From Bacteroidales bacterium UBA5326 (GTDB lineage Bacteria; Bacteroidota; Bacteroidia; Bacteroidales; UBA932), in NCBI GenBank assembly GCA_002408205.1, contig DHQY01000006.1, positions 30,874 to 75,682 on the forward strand: 44,809 bases of DNA. Reading direction: 5' to 3'. The notes under the pieces were generated by a model that had not been told where the DNA came from, did not search any database, and saw nothing but the letters and a program-made list of their open reading frames with translations. Both the position numbers and the translations under genes were made by a program. This document shows positions 23,115-31,638 of this stretch, piece after piece. The stretch's first letter is position 1; every line of letters begins with the position of its first letter.

Positions 23115-23773
23115 TTGAAGAATGATTTTAAAGCTGCTGCCATCATCAGAAGTATTCCGGACAGAACCAGCCACCTCCATGGCTGCCTGGTGTACATGAG
23201 AATACAATAAGGTATTCCGTCTCCCCGGTCTTTTCCGTAGTCGGACAGGTATAACTGATATCCCTTAAAGCTTACGGGATGGTTTACCAGCAACGTTTTA
23301 TTCACAGTGCGGTTTTTGTCACTCAGCTCAATTCCGGCCCTGTAATCCATGGGTTCTCCGCCGGGATAGGTGTCTACAGTAAATTCAGTGAGTCTTAATT
23401 CAAACGGTAACGGGGCGCCCGAAAAACCGTCCTTGTGTACCAGAAGTTGCCCGTTGTAGCTGTCTGCGGCCCCAAGCACTCCGGCAAACAGTGCCAGCCA
23501 AAGCCCAAAATAAGTTAAGGATGGCTTCCTGAACAGTGCCGAGGTCAGCACAACCAGTAACCATACTAGAGCGACGACAAAAGGCCATGTGCGGGTAAAG
23601 GGATAACCGGCCGGCATGAAACCCTGCACAAGGCATACGGCCAGTACTAAAGCCAGGGCAATAACAATATGGGTAATGGAAGAAAGTTTTTTGGCTCTCC
23701 AGCCGACAAAGATAATGACCAGGCCCGCCAACGCATTTACCGGAAAAGCAAACCAGTGCGGATTAATGATCAT
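23111..23773 (-). CDS. Short ResB/CcsB-like cytochrome c biogenesis protein
   Basis: The 220-residue protein has three or four N-terminal helices (residues about 8-110). A periplasmic segment of about 75 residues follows (with LPFELRLTEFTVDTYPGGEPMDYRA and VNHPVSFKGYQLYLSDYG), then a last helix. The phrase VNHPVSFKGYQLY is typical of ResB. At about half the usual ResB length (roughly 400-450 residues) it is a compact form, as often seen in Bacteroidetes. With the following CcsA gene (4-base overlap) it forms a two-gene heme-attachment system. tRNA-Cys lies 13 bases upstream on the same strand. Confidence 0.82.
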   Translation of the reverse strand: MIINPHWFAFPVNALAGLVIIFVGWRAKKLSSITHIVIALALVLAVCLVQGFMPAGYPFTRTWPFVVALVWLLVVLTSALFRKPSLTYFGLWLALFAGVLGAADSYNGQLLVHKDGFSGAPLPFELRLTEFTVDTYPGGEPMDYRAGIELSDKNRTVNKTLLVNHPVSFKGYQLYLSDYGKDRGDGIPYCILMYTRQPWRWLVLSGILLMMAAALKSFFK

Positions 23774-23786
23774 AACGAACGTTTTG

Positions 23787-23857
23787 AGGTACCCAGCGGA
23801 ATCGAACCGCTGTACTCGGTTTTGCAGACCGATGCCTAACCACTCGGCCAGGGTACC
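23787..23857 (-). tRNA. tRNA-Cys (GCA)
   Basis: A full 71-base cloverleaf can be drawn on the minus strand. The acceptor stem is GGTACCC with GGGTACC, the D arm contains GAGTGGTTAGGC, the anticodon loop is CTGCAAA giving GCA, and the T arm is AGCGG-TTCGATT-CCGCT. The discriminator is U, as in other tRNA-Cys. CCA is not encoded. It lies between the exonuclease gene and the ResB-like gene, all on the same strand. Confidence 0.95.
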
Positions 23858-23874
23858 AGATCAGGGCTGCAAAG

Positions 23875-24921
23875 TTATAAAAATATTTCAAATAGCCTTG
23901 CCAATTCTTCCAAATACATTTTATCAGTTTTATCAAACGTTTCCAGACGCTCGGAATCGATGTCCAGTACGCCGGCAAATTCACCGGAGGCGTTTTTCAA
24001 AGGGACCACAATCTCGGACCTGGAACGGGAGCTGCAGGCAATGTGTCCCGGGAATTTTTCCACGTCGGGAACGACAATTGTCTCGCCTTTTTTCCAGGCA
24101 GTTCCGCAAACTCCCCGGCCACAGGCAATACGCGTACAGGCAGGCGGTCCCTGGAACGGACCAAGGATGAGCTGGTTTTTCTGTTTGTCTGCCAGGTAGA
24201 AGCCGACCCACCAGAAATGGAATGTTTCTTTAAGCAGTGCGGCCATATTGGCCAGATTGGTAACTGTTCCCGATTCGGGATCTATCAGTGCGGCTGCCTG
24301 ACGAAGGACCTCTTCGTACATTCTTTCTTTTGGCGTCTTTTTCTCCTGCTCGTTGGCAAGCAATGTTTGGTAGATTTTCAGGCATACATAGGAATCGGTA
24401 GCTGCATACTGTAATTGGGCCTCGGACAGAGGATAGGTTTCCCAATTGGTTGTCTGTTGGGTTTTAGATACTCGTTTTCCCAGCACGATGGCCGATAGTT
24501 TACGTACACTTTTTTCAGCAATTCCGTATTGTTGTGCCATATCCTGCAGGTCGGTGAAACCTCCCGGAGTAAAAGGAGCATATCGTTGCAGACCAATGAT
24601 ATCGTCCCTGACGGCAGCCCCCACTTTGATGACCGACGGATTGGACAGGAATGCCGACAGGTTTTCCGGCAGTCCCACTTTTTTCAGATGAATAATATAG
24701 GACATTTCCGGGGTAGACAACTGAAGAATGGCAGGACGATACATTTTCCCGGCAGAAAAACGTGGTTTTGTTTCTGTGTCAAAACCAACAGTATTGCAGG
24801 CAGAAAGGTATTCCAGAGCCTTATCAAGCTGTTTTTGAGTTGTGACCACCTGTATCTTTCCGTTTAGTGTTACATACGGCAGATTGTCAATGGCTTTGTT
24901 GTCAATGGTCGATGCAAACAT
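23875..24921 (-). CDS. 3'-5' exonuclease (DEDDy) fused to free-methionine-(R)-sulfoxide reductase (GAF)
   Basis: One continuous 348-residue frame holds two domains. Residues about 20-195 are an RNase D/WRN-like exonuclease: GFDTETKP (Asp-Glu), VGAAVRDDI (Asp) and YAATD (Tyr and Asp of the DEDDy type). Residues about 200-348 are a GAF domain very close to E. coli MsrC (YebR): VGFYLADKQ, LGPFQGPPACTRI, GRGVCGTAW, HIACSSRSRSEIV and GVLDIDS. The three conserved redox cysteines of that enzyme are all present. The product should thus combine nucleic-acid 3' trimming with repair of free methionine sulfoxide. The start overlaps the preceding lipoprotein gene by 20 bases. tRNA-Cys follows 17 bases after the stop. 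No stop or frameshift separates the two halves. Confidence 0.88.
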   Translation of the reverse strand: MFASTIDNKAIDNLPYVTLNGKIQVVTTQKQLDKALEYLSACNTVGFDTETKPRFSAGKMYRPAILQLSTPEMSYIIHLKKVGLPENLSAFLSNPSVIKVGAAVRDDIIGLQRYAPFTPGGFTDLQDMAQQYGIAEKSVRKLSAIVLGKRVSKTQQTTNWETYPLSEAQLQYAATDSYVCLKIYQTLLANEQEKKTPKERMYEEVLRQAAALIDPESGTVTNLANMAALLKETFHFWWVGFYLADKQKNQLILGPFQGPPACTRIACGRGVCGTAWKKGETIVVPDVEKFPGHIACSSRSRSEIVVPLKNASGEFAGVLDIDSERLETFDKTDKMYLEELARLFEIFL

Positions 24922-26089
24922 TCAATAATGGGTATTTTGTTAAGTCAGTGGGTACGTTCGAATTTATTATTATGCGGCAGGGAGTGGCACGAAATGCCGC
25001 CACGCAGTCGTCACGCAGAATCCTATAGACCAATTTTGCTGTTTCCTTCTGCGGTTGTATGATTTCAACCATGGGCTCAATAAGGTGACGGTATACATAC
25101 TGGCCGTTTTTCCTGTAATTCCTTAGCATATTGAGCGATTCAATAATAAGTCCCTCATATTTTACCAGGGATCCTTCGCCTAAAATAAGGTATTTGAGCG
25201 GCGAACGACCGCCTTTTCTGAGTTGTTCCATCAGCGAGGTAATACAATAACGTATTTTGTTTTCTGTGGAAAGGACCTGCATGAATGAAGGCTCATAGCG
25301 TGATCCCCTGTAGAAAATCTCCGCCCTGGAGTAATTAAAGAAATATGCCGGAATAAGTTCGTTCACAATGGGGTAGTCGGGGTTGTCGAGCGATGGTGTA
25401 ATACCGGGTGAGAAATCCTGTACAGCAACGTACGCATTCCTGGATAAAGAAGTATATCCACCGGCAAGGATGGTTTCTCCGGGTGCCAGTACTCCAATCG
25501 TCCCGGATTTATCCTTGTTGGTTTCCCGTGCTTTTTCCAGAAGTGACTGCATATAGAGGTTCCCTTCGTGTAATACGCTCACCGCTTTGATTCCCAGCTT
25601 ACTATCCTCCACCAGGTGACCAATGTCTTCCATAGCGGTTATAGAAACGGTATCACTGGTAATAAGCAATATTTTGGCCGGCATGTACGTTGAATCGCCC
25701 TGCATGAGGCGGGCCAGATTGCGGATAGTCTGGATTCTTACTGAGTCTGGGATAATACGCCGGTAGATAAGACTAAAATATTCGCCGGCAAAATCTTTGA
25801 TTCCGTCTGCTCCTTCATCTCCCGTAATGTTGTCAAATGCATCGAGTTCCAGCAGGGTCTCGAGCATGGAGAGGCAACTTTCATCGGTCCCGTAAACGCC
25901 AACAGGCAATAGACTCCTGTAGGTTGGATAAGCGCTACGGTCTATATACCATGGTGAATTTTCGTCTGAAAGCACTTCGGTAACTATTGGCAACCGGGGT
26001 ACGATCTCCTGATCATCCCGGTTGCAACCGCATCTGCTAAAAAGCAGGAGACAAAGGATGCAAATGAATATGTAGGCGCCGGATCTCAT
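24902..26089 (-). CDS. Lipoprotein of unknown function
   Basis: The 395-residue protein has a lipoprotein-type signal (hydrophobic residues 5-17, lipobox FSRC with Cys20). I do not recognise the family. The mature part alternates strands and helices, with segments such as AKILLITSD, GIKAVSVLHEG and LKYLILGEGSLV. These resemble a two-lobed alpha/beta (periplasmic-binding-like) fold, but this is only an impression. Its start shares one base with the purM stop (TAATG arrangement), and its end overlaps the exonuclease gene by 20 bases, so it belongs to the purM transcript. A role in sensing or binding a small ligand would fit but is not shown. Confidence 0.65.
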   Translation of the reverse strand: MRSGAYIFICILCLLLFSRCGCNRDDQEIVPRLPIVTEVLSDENSPWYIDRSAYPTYRSLLPVGVYGTDESCLSMLETLLELDAFDNITGDEGADGIKDFAGEYFSLIYRRIIPDSVRIQTIRNLARLMQGDSTYMPAKILLITSDTVSITAMEDIGHLVEDSKLGIKAVSVLHEGNLYMQSLLEKARETNKDKSGTIGVLAPGETILAGGYTSLSRNAYVAVQDFSPGITPSLDNPDYPIVNELIPAYFFNYSRAEIFYRGSRYEPSFMQVLSTENKIRYCITSLMEQLRKGGRSPLKYLILGEGSLVKYEGLIIESLNMLRNYRKNGQYVYRHLIEPMVEIIQPQKETAKLVYRILRDDCVAAFRATPCRIIINSNVPTDLTKYPLLNVCIDH

Positions 26090-27270
26090 TATAACGTATA
26101 GGAAAAAGTTCCGTAGGGGTTTTCGATGGTAACCCGCCCCTTGTCGGATGCTTCTACGTATCCTGTCACCTGTGCTTCGAGGTTGAATTGCTGTGCTATG
26201 TCAATAATTGACGAGGCGGCCTCGCGGGGAACATATAACTCCATCCGGTGTCCCATATTGAATACCGTGTACATTTCCTCCCATGAGGTGCCGCTTTGTT
26301 TCTGTATAATTCTGAAAAGCGGAGGAACAGGAAACAGGTTGTTTTTAACAATATGCAGATTATCTGTAAAATGCAGTATTTTGGTCTGTCCGCCTCCCGA
26401 ACAGTGCACCATGCCGTGTACCGATTTTCGAGACCATTCCAGGATGGCATTAATGACCGGCGCATAGGTGCGGGTGGGGGAGAGCACAAGTTTTCCGTAC
26501 GTCAGGCCGGTTTCCGGTTCAATATCGGCAAGCCGGGCAGAACCCGTGTAAACAACCTCTTCCGGAAGACCGTTATCATAACTTTCAGGGAAAGAGGCTG
26601 CAAGAATTTTAGAAAAGACATCGTGACGGGCACCGGTGAGCCCGTTACTGCCCATTCCTCCGTTATAGGAGTCCTCGTAAGTTGTTTTCCCGTAAGAGCA
26701 TAGTCCCACAATGACATCGCCCGGTTCTATCCGGGCATTGTCAATAATTTCACTTCTTTTAATCCGTGCGCATACAGTACTGTCCACAATAACGGTCCTG
26801 ACCAGGTCGCCAACGTCTGCCGTCTCGCCTCCGGTAAGCTCTATCCGCAGGCCCAAAGAGGCCATCTGATCGCAGAATTTCCGGCTTCCGTTTATCAGGG
26901 CAGCGATCACCGGTCCGGGAATGAGCCGTTTATTCCGTCCGATGGTCGAGCTCAAGAGCATATCGGTGGTAACGCCAACACAGAGCAGATCGTCTGTGTT
27001 CATAACAATGGCATCCTGGGAGATGCCTTCCCACACGCTCATATCACCGGTTTCTTTCCAATAACAGTAAGCCAGGGACGATTTGGTGCCGGCACCATCC
27101 GCATGCATTACCAGGCAATACTCGGGGTCGTTGGTAAGTATATCCGGGATTATTTTACAGAATGCTTTGGGGTATAAACCTTTATTGGTTTCAGATAACG
27201 CGGCGTGCACCTCTTTCTTTGAAGAAGACACACCGCGTTGCGCGTATTTACCGGCTTCGGTATTAGTCAT
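26089..27270 (-). CDS. purM: Phosphoribosylformylglycinamidine cyclo-ligase (AIR synthetase)
   Basis: PurM closes the imidazole ring of purines, turning FGAM into AIR with ATP. The 393-residue protein has the HADGAGTKSSLAY, ELTGGETADVGD and SYNGGMGSNGLTGARHD segments expected of the PurM/PurL ATPase fold. It is longer than the E. coli enzyme (345), as usual in Bacteroidetes. The frame is open to 27321, but that would overlap the preceding glutamine synthetase gene; the ATG at 27270 lies 8 bases after its stop. glnN, purM and the lipoprotein gene therefore read as one transcript, linking glutamine supply with purine synthesis. Confidence 0.92.
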   Translation of the reverse strand: MTNTEAGKYAQRGVSSSKKEVHAALSETNKGLYPKAFCKIIPDILTNDPEYCLVMHADGAGTKSSLAYCYWKETGDMSVWEGISQDAIVMNTDDLLCVGVTTDMLLSSTIGRNKRLIPGPVIAALINGSRKFCDQMASLGLRIELTGGETADVGDLVRTVIVDSTVCARIKRSEIIDNARIEPGDVIVGLCSYGKTTYEDSYNGGMGSNGLTGARHDVFSKILAASFPESYDNGLPEEVVYTGSARLADIEPETGLTYGKLVLSPTRTYAPVINAILEWSRKSVHGMVHCSGGGQTKILHFTDNLHIVKNNLFPVPPLFRIIQKQSGTSWEEMYTVFNMGHRMELYVPREAASSIIDIAQQFNLEAQVTGYVEASDKGRVTIENPYGTFSYTL

Positions 27271-27278
27271 AAGTATTT

Positions 27279-29462
27279 TTATCTCAGGAACAACAGTTCC
27301 CTGTATTTGGGCAACGGCCACATTTCGTCGTCTACGATCATCTCCAGTTTGTCTGAAAAGATCCTGATCTCATTCATGACAGGCAGCACGTTGTTGCAAT
27401 ATTCAACAGCCCTTTCGGACAACGAAAGTACTAAATTAGCCTTTTTTCTTGCTTCAACCAATTTATGCACCAAACTTCTGAGTTCGTTTACATAGGTGGC
27501 TACCTTCCGGATGGCTTTCAGTTGGGTGGAAGCCAATTGTTCATATTCTTCCGGTGGAAACACTTCTTTCAGGCCCCTGACGTTTTCTAGCAGTAAATTC
27601 TCGTGACGTATGGCTGTGGGAATAAAATGATTGATTACAAGGTCCCCCGTTACGCGGGCTTCTATTTGTAATTTTTTAACATACATTTCGTTACGAACCT
27701 CAAATCGTGATTCAAGCTCCCTCTCTGTCATAACGTTGCATTCTTTCATCAATTGTACCGTCGATGGTTCAAGAAGCGAATGGAAAGCTCCCGGAACATC
27801 ATTTATGCCGCGAAGTCCCCGGCGGGCGGCCTCGGCCTGCCATTCGGCACTGTAACCATTCCCTTCAAAACGAATATCTTTGGATTCCTTCACAAACTGG
27901 CGGATAATTTTCATGAGGGCATCTTCTTTTGGAAGCCCTGCGGCTATCTCACTATCTACGAGTGTTTTGAATCGGTTTAGTTGCTGGGCAACGGCTGCGT
28001 TCACAAACATCATGGCCGATGCACAATTGGCGGACGATCCTATAGCTCTGAATTCAAAACGGTTCCCGGTAAATGCAAACGGCGAGGTCCTGTTCCTGTC
28101 GGTGTTGTCCGGTAAGATCTCGGGGACCATAGATACAATCTTCAGAATGGCCTGTTTGCTGCTGTTTTTGCTTGGAGTGCCTTCATTCTCTATTAGTTCC
28201 AGCAATTCGGTAAGGGTGCTGCCCATGAACATGGAAAGTATAGCGGGAGGGGCTTCGGAACCGCCCAGGCGGTAGGAGTTACTCAGCGACGCCACTCCGG
28301 ACATGATAAGAAAATGATGTTCGTAAACGGCCCTCATGGTACATGCTATAAAGCTAAGAAACTGAAGATTATCCTCCGGTGTCTTGCTGGGAGAAAATAC
28401 ATATACGTCTTTATTGGTGCGCAGACTCCAGTTGCAATGTTTTCCCGAACCGTTAATTCCGGCATAGGGTTTCTCGTGGAAAATGACTTTGAGATTATGC
28501 TTTTTGGCCAGTTTCCGCATAACCATCATGATCATCTGGTTGTGGTCAATGGCCAGGTTCGCTTCTTCGTGATACGGGGCAAATTCAAACTGATTGGGAG
28601 CCACCTCGTTATGTCGTGTCTTAATGGTTACGCCCAATTTATAGGATTCGGTCTCGAAATCCTTCATAAACGCCATGACGCGGGAGGGAATATTTCCAAA
28701 ATAATGATCTTCAAGCTGTTGGTCTTTTGCAGCCGTGTGCCCCTGTAGTGTGCGGTCGCACAGCATCAGATCCGGACGTGCCCGGTAGAGGGAGAGATCA
28801 ACAACAAAATATTCCTGTTCAATCCCGTACAATACGTCAACACTTTCAGTTTCGGGATCGAAATAGCGGGCCACTGCCGTTGCTGCTTTATCAATAGCCT
28901 GCAACGATTTTAGATGAGGTGTCTTGATGTCGAGCGCCTCTCCCGTATAAGAAACAAAAATAGTGGGGATACAAAGGGTCTGATCCATAATGAAAGCCGG
29001 CGAACTTGGATCCCAGGCCGTATAACCACGGGCCTCGAAAGTGTTTCGCAGGCCCCCGCTCGGGAAGCTCGAAGCATCGGGCTCCTGCTGTATGAGAGCT
29101 TCTCCCATGAACTGTTCAATGGCACTTCCTGCCTGGGCAGGTCTGACGAACGATTCGTGTTTTTCTGCAGTGGCTTCGTTTAACGGATGGAACCAATGGG
29201 TGTAGTGTGTTGCACCGCGTTCCATAGCCCAGGTACGCATACCTTCGGCTATCTGAGTAGCTACGCCTCTGTCGATGCGCTCTCCGTCTTCAATGGCTTT
29301 AACAACAGCGTTGTAAGCCACTTCCGGGAGGTAACTGCGCATCTTCTTCAGGTCAAAAACATTTTGCCCAAAAAAACTCGATACGGGTTTTGTTTCTACG
29401 CAATATCTTTCAATCTTATGGGCTGAGAATTCAGAAAGTGCCTTTTGTCTGAACGTTGACAT
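27279..29462 (-). CDS. glnN: Glutamine synthetase type III
   Basis: The 727-residue protein is of the GSIII class first described in Bacteroides fragilis, a large hexamer-forming form unlike the ~450-residue GlnA. It makes glutamine from glutamate and ammonia with ATP. The N-terminal HWFHPLNEATAEKHESF, the central HNEVAPNQFEFAP and INGSGKHCNWSL (ammonium and glutamate sites), and NRTSPFAFTGNRFEFRA are visible. The start is 149 bases from the divergent aminotransferase start, with promoter elements in both directions. purM follows after 8 bases. Nitrogen control of the promoter is likely, but no operator is visible. Confidence 0.96.
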   Translation of the reverse strand: MSTFRQKALSEFSAHKIERYCVETKPVSSFFGQNVFDLKKMRSYLPEVAYNAVVKAIEDGERIDRGVATQIAEGMRTWAMERGATHYTHWFHPLNEATAEKHESFVRPAQAGSAIEQFMGEALIQQEPDASSFPSGGLRNTFEARGYTAWDPSSPAFIMDQTLCIPTIFVSYTGEALDIKTPHLKSLQAIDKAATAVARYFDPETESVDVLYGIEQEYFVVDLSLYRARPDLMLCDRTLQGHTAAKDQQLEDHYFGNIPSRVMAFMKDFETESYKLGVTIKTRHNEVAPNQFEFAPYHEEANLAIDHNQMIMMVMRKLAKKHNLKVIFHEKPYAGINGSGKHCNWSLRTNKDVYVFSPSKTPEDNLQFLSFIACTMRAVYEHHFLIMSGVASLSNSYRLGGSEAPPAILSMFMGSTLTELLELIENEGTPSKNSSKQAILKIVSMVPEILPDNTDRNRTSPFAFTGNRFEFRAIGSSANCASAMMFVNAAVAQQLNRFKTLVDSEIAAGLPKEDALMKIIRQFVKESKDIRFEGNGYSAEWQAEAARRGLRGINDVPGAFHSLLEPSTVQLMKECNVMTERELESRFEVRNEMYVKKLQIEARVTGDLVINHFIPTAIRHENLLLENVRGLKEVFPPEEYEQLASTQLKAIRKVATYVNELRSLVHKLVEARKKANLVLSLSERAVEYCNNVLPVMNEIRIFSDKLEMIVDDEMWPLPKYRELLFLR

Positions 29463-29485
29463 TTATTGATGTTTTTTATTGGCCG

Positions 29486-29493
29486 CAAAAATA
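29486..29493 (-). promoter_or_regulatory. -7 promoter element before glnN (TATTTTTG)
   Basis: On the minus strand TATTTTTG matches TAnnTTTG 23 bases before the glnN ATG. No TTTG is found at the ideal upstream spacing; the region is A/T rich. Confidence 0.4.
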
Positions 29494-29549
29494 TAAAAAA
29501 AATATCGAGTATCCGGTCAATTCCAAATGTAGTTAAAATATCAACAAAT

Positions 29550-29582
29550 TTTGTTTATAGTTTAAAGAAAGGTCTATATTTG
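29550..29582 (+). promoter_or_regulatory. Complete Bacteroidetes promoter (TTTG-N21-TATATTTG)
   Basis: The -33 element TTTG (29550-29553) and the -7 element TATATTTG (29575-29582) are 21 bases apart, the classical layout. The promoter ends 29 bases before the aminotransferase ATG at 29612. It is the best full promoter match in the window. Confidence 0.75.
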
Positions 29583-29611
29583 CGGATTATTTTTAACAAA
29601 TCAAAACAATT

Positions 29612-30811
29612 ATGTTAGGCATATCTGAATTGTCCAAAAAAATGCCGGCTTCACCTATCCGTAAGCTGGTCCCTTTTGCCGATGCAGCAAAGAAGCGCGG
29701 AACCAAAGTTTACCACCTGAATATCGGACAACCCGATATTGATTCTCCCAAAGAGGCTATCGATGCAGTGAAGAATACCAAACTTACACTGGTGTCTTAT
29801 CCGCATTCTGCAGGTATTGAGTCATACCGCAAAGGTCTGGCAGGATACTACCAGCAAGTTGGCATCGATCTTTCCTGCGACGAGATCATTGTGACAGAAG
29901 GAGGTTCCGAGGCCCTTCAGATAATACTTAATATATGCTGTAATCCGGGTGACGAGGTAATCGTTTTTGAGCCTTTCTACACGAATTACAACACGTTCGC
30001 ACTTATTTCCGGAGTAAAATTTGTTCCTATCCCTACCTCTATTGAATCGGGATTTGCCCTGCCGCCCATGTCCGAGATAGAAAAATACATCACTCCAAGG
30101 ACTAAAGCCATTTTGCTTAATAACCCTGGCAATCCTACCGGGACCTTATATTCCCGCGAAGCAATCCTTGAGATTGGCGAGATTGTTAAGAAACATAGCA
30201 TCTATCTTCTTTCGGACGAAGTATACCGCGAATTTTGCTATACAGACACCCCGCATTTCTCCTGTATGAACATTCCGGGAGCTGAACAAAATGTGGTTCT
30301 CATAGACTCTGTATCCAAACGCTATAGCCTCTGTGGTGTCCGCATTGGCTGCATTGCCTCTCATAACAAAGAAGTGATGAGCGCCGTACTTCGTTTTGCC
30401 CAGGCCCGCCTTTGCGCTCCCGCTCTGGGACAAATTGCCGGAGAAGGTGCCCTTGCAACCCCCAAAGAATACTTCGATGCCGTTAAGGCTGAGTACATAG
30501 CCCGCCGCGATTACATGATCGCCCGGCTCAATAAGATGGAAGGCGTTTACTCACCATTACCTATGGGTGCTTTCTATACAATTGCCCGTCTTCCCATTGA
30601 CGACTCAGATAAATTTGCCCAATGGCTGCTTGAAAGTTTTAGCCACAACGGACAGACCGTGATGGTTGCACCGGCTGCCGGCTTCTATGCTACCAAGGGA
30701 AAAGGAACCAACGAAGTACGCATTGCCTACGTACTCAAAACGGACGATCTCAAGAATGCAATGGATTGCCTCGAAATCGCCCTCAAACAATATCCCGGCC
30801 GCACCCTTTGA
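29612..30811 (+). CDS. Pyridoxal-phosphate aminotransferase (aspartate/aromatic class I)
   Basis: The 399-residue protein is a fold-type I aminotransferase. NIGQPDIDSP near the N-terminus binds substrate, NNPGNPTG holds the cofactor-binding Asn, SDEVYREF has the cofactor Asp and Tyr, and SVSKRYSLCGVRIG carries the catalytic Lys and the phosphate-binding Arg. It moves an amino group between an amino acid, probably aspartate or an aromatic residue, and 2-oxoglutarate; the exact donor cannot be told. It is divergent from glnN and has its own complete promoter. A GC-rich hairpin follows the gene. Confidence 0.9.
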   Translation: MLGISELSKKMPASPIRKLVPFADAAKKRGTKVYHLNIGQPDIDSPKEAIDAVKNTKLTLVSYPHSAGIESYRKGLAGYYQQVGIDLSCDEIIVTEGGSEALQIILNICCNPGDEVIVFEPFYTNYNTFALISGVKFVPIPTSIESGFALPPMSEIEKYITPRTKAILLNNPGNPTGTLYSREAILEIGEIVKKHSIYLLSDEVYREFCYTDTPHFSCMNIPGAEQNVVLIDSVSKRYSLCGVRIGCIASHNKEVMSAVLRFAQARLCAPALGQIAGEGALATPKEYFDAVKAEYIARRDYMIARLNKMEGVYSPLPMGAFYTIARLPIDDSDKFAQWLLESFSHNGQTVMVAPAAGFYATKGKGTNEVRIAYVLKTDDLKNAMDCLEIALKQYPGRTL

Positions 30812-30876
30812 CCTGACGCAGCCTTGGGCCAATTATCTCTCGGGTTACTGTACAAAAAGGATCATTGATAAAAATG

Positions 30877-30900
30877 GAACCCCGGCATTGTCCGGGGTTC
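30877..30900 (+). terminator. GC-rich stem-loop after the aminotransferase gene
   Basis: A 9-bp stem (30877-30885 with 30892-30900) has a 6-base loop. Only TGCTACTT follows, so it is a weak intrinsic terminator at best. Confidence 0.5.
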
Positions 30901-30921
30901 TGCTACTTAGAATAAGCTTAT

Positions 30922-31290
30922 ATGTCAATATTTTACACCATTATTTTATTGATCGTCTCCAATGTCTTCATGACATTTGCCTGGTATGGACACCTAAAAT
31001 TCAACTCAATGTCCTGGTTTCATTCCCTGCCGCTGATTGGTGTGATTCTCATAAGTTGGGCAATCGCGTTTTTTGAATACTGCTTTCAGGTTCCGGCAAA
31101 CAGGATAGGTTACATAGGGAACGGAGGTCCTATGACGCTTATCCAACTAAAAGTTATTCAGGAAGTTGTTTCACTTTCTGTTTTTACACTGTTTACGTTG
31201 CTGGTCTTTAGAACAGAACAATTTAAATGGAACCACATACTTGCCTTCATTTTTCTTATTATGGCTGTATACCTGGTTTTTAAAAAATAG
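30922..31290 (+). CDS. DMT-family membrane protein (DUF486)
   Basis: The 122-residue protein has four membrane helices (about 3-18, 32-50, 74-93 and 102-119) and matches DUF486, small relatives of drug/metabolite transporters. FMTFAWYGHLK and EYCFQVPANRIGY are typical of the family. It should sit in the inner membrane; the substrate is unknown. It starts 110 bases after the aminotransferase with a hairpin between, so it may be read partly by read-through. No good promoter of its own is visible. Confidence 0.85.
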   Translation: MSIFYTIILLIVSNVFMTFAWYGHLKFNSMSWFHSLPLIGVILISWAIAFFEYCFQVPANRIGYIGNGGPMTLIQLKVIQEVVSLSVFTLFTLLVFRTEQFKWNHILAFIFLIMAVYLVFKK

Positions 31291-31351
31291 CCCGGTAAGA
31301 TCACATTGCGACATTTTGCAACGCAAGCCGGACTGTGCACGAATCATGAGC

Positions 31352-31386
31352 AAAAAAAGAGGCTGAGCTATGTTTGGCTCAGCCTC
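31352..31386 (-). terminator. Minus-strand Rho-independent terminator
   Basis: A perfect 10-bp stem (31359-31368 with 31377-31386) has an 8-base loop. Read on the minus strand it is followed by seven T residues. It lies about 250 bases after the DUF3276 stop, too far to be its normal terminator unless that mRNA has a long 3' end, which fits a separate small RNA. Confidence 0.8.
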
Positions 31387-31493
31387 TTCCGTGGAAATAT
31401 TTTTGTTATGTAAGCGTTTCGTAATAAATAATCAAGCAGTTATTTTACAAAATGTTACGGATTGGATCGTGGTTCTTTTGAATAGGTCATAAT
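31352..31493 (-). ncRNA. Candidate small RNA (~140 nt)
   Basis: A promoter-like pair on the minus strand (TTTG at 31526-31529, 18 bases, TACTTTTG at 31507-31500) would start a transcript near 31493. The strong terminator ending at 31352 would stop it. No open frame of note lies inside. It is not recognisable as 6S, tmRNA or SRP RNA. It could instead be the 3' untranslated part of the DUF3276 mRNA. Confidence 0.35.
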
Positions 31494-31499
31494 TACAGC

Positions 31500-31529
31500 C
31501 AAAAGTACAATAGATCACTCAAAAACAAA
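31500..31529 (-). promoter_or_regulatory. Promoter-like pair TTTG-N18-TACTTTTG
   Basis: On the minus strand TTTG (31526-31529) and TACTTTTG (31500-31507) are separated by 18 bases, one short of the usual 19-21. There is no protein gene directly downstream; the terminator 114 bases on suggests a small RNA. Confidence 0.4.
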
Positions 31530-31560
31530 ACCGCGAAAATGGGCGGGACACTAAAATAAC

Positions 31561-31622
31561 GAGTTTGGCAGGTGCATCGTAGGGATTGACAGGAGCCGTG
31601 GCGGAGTTTGGCAGGTGCATCG
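31561..31622. repeat. 19-bp direct repeat, 43-base period
   Basis: GAGTTTGGCAGGTGCATCG occurs at 31561-31579 and again, without mismatch, at 31604-31622. The 24 bases between are not repeated. It lies between the end of the DUF3276 gene and the candidate small-RNA promoter. Confidence 0.85.
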
Positions 31623-31638
31623 GGAACTGGATGCCTCT

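Larger units (their letters stand above)
31291..31638. other. 348-base gap: terminator, possible sRNA, direct repeat
   Basis: No protein gene is supported between the DUF486 gene and the DUF3276 gene. The stretch holds a strong minus-strand terminator (31352-31386), a minus-strand promoter-like pair (31500-31529) and a 19-bp direct repeat (31561-31622). These are described separately. Confidence 0.7.
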
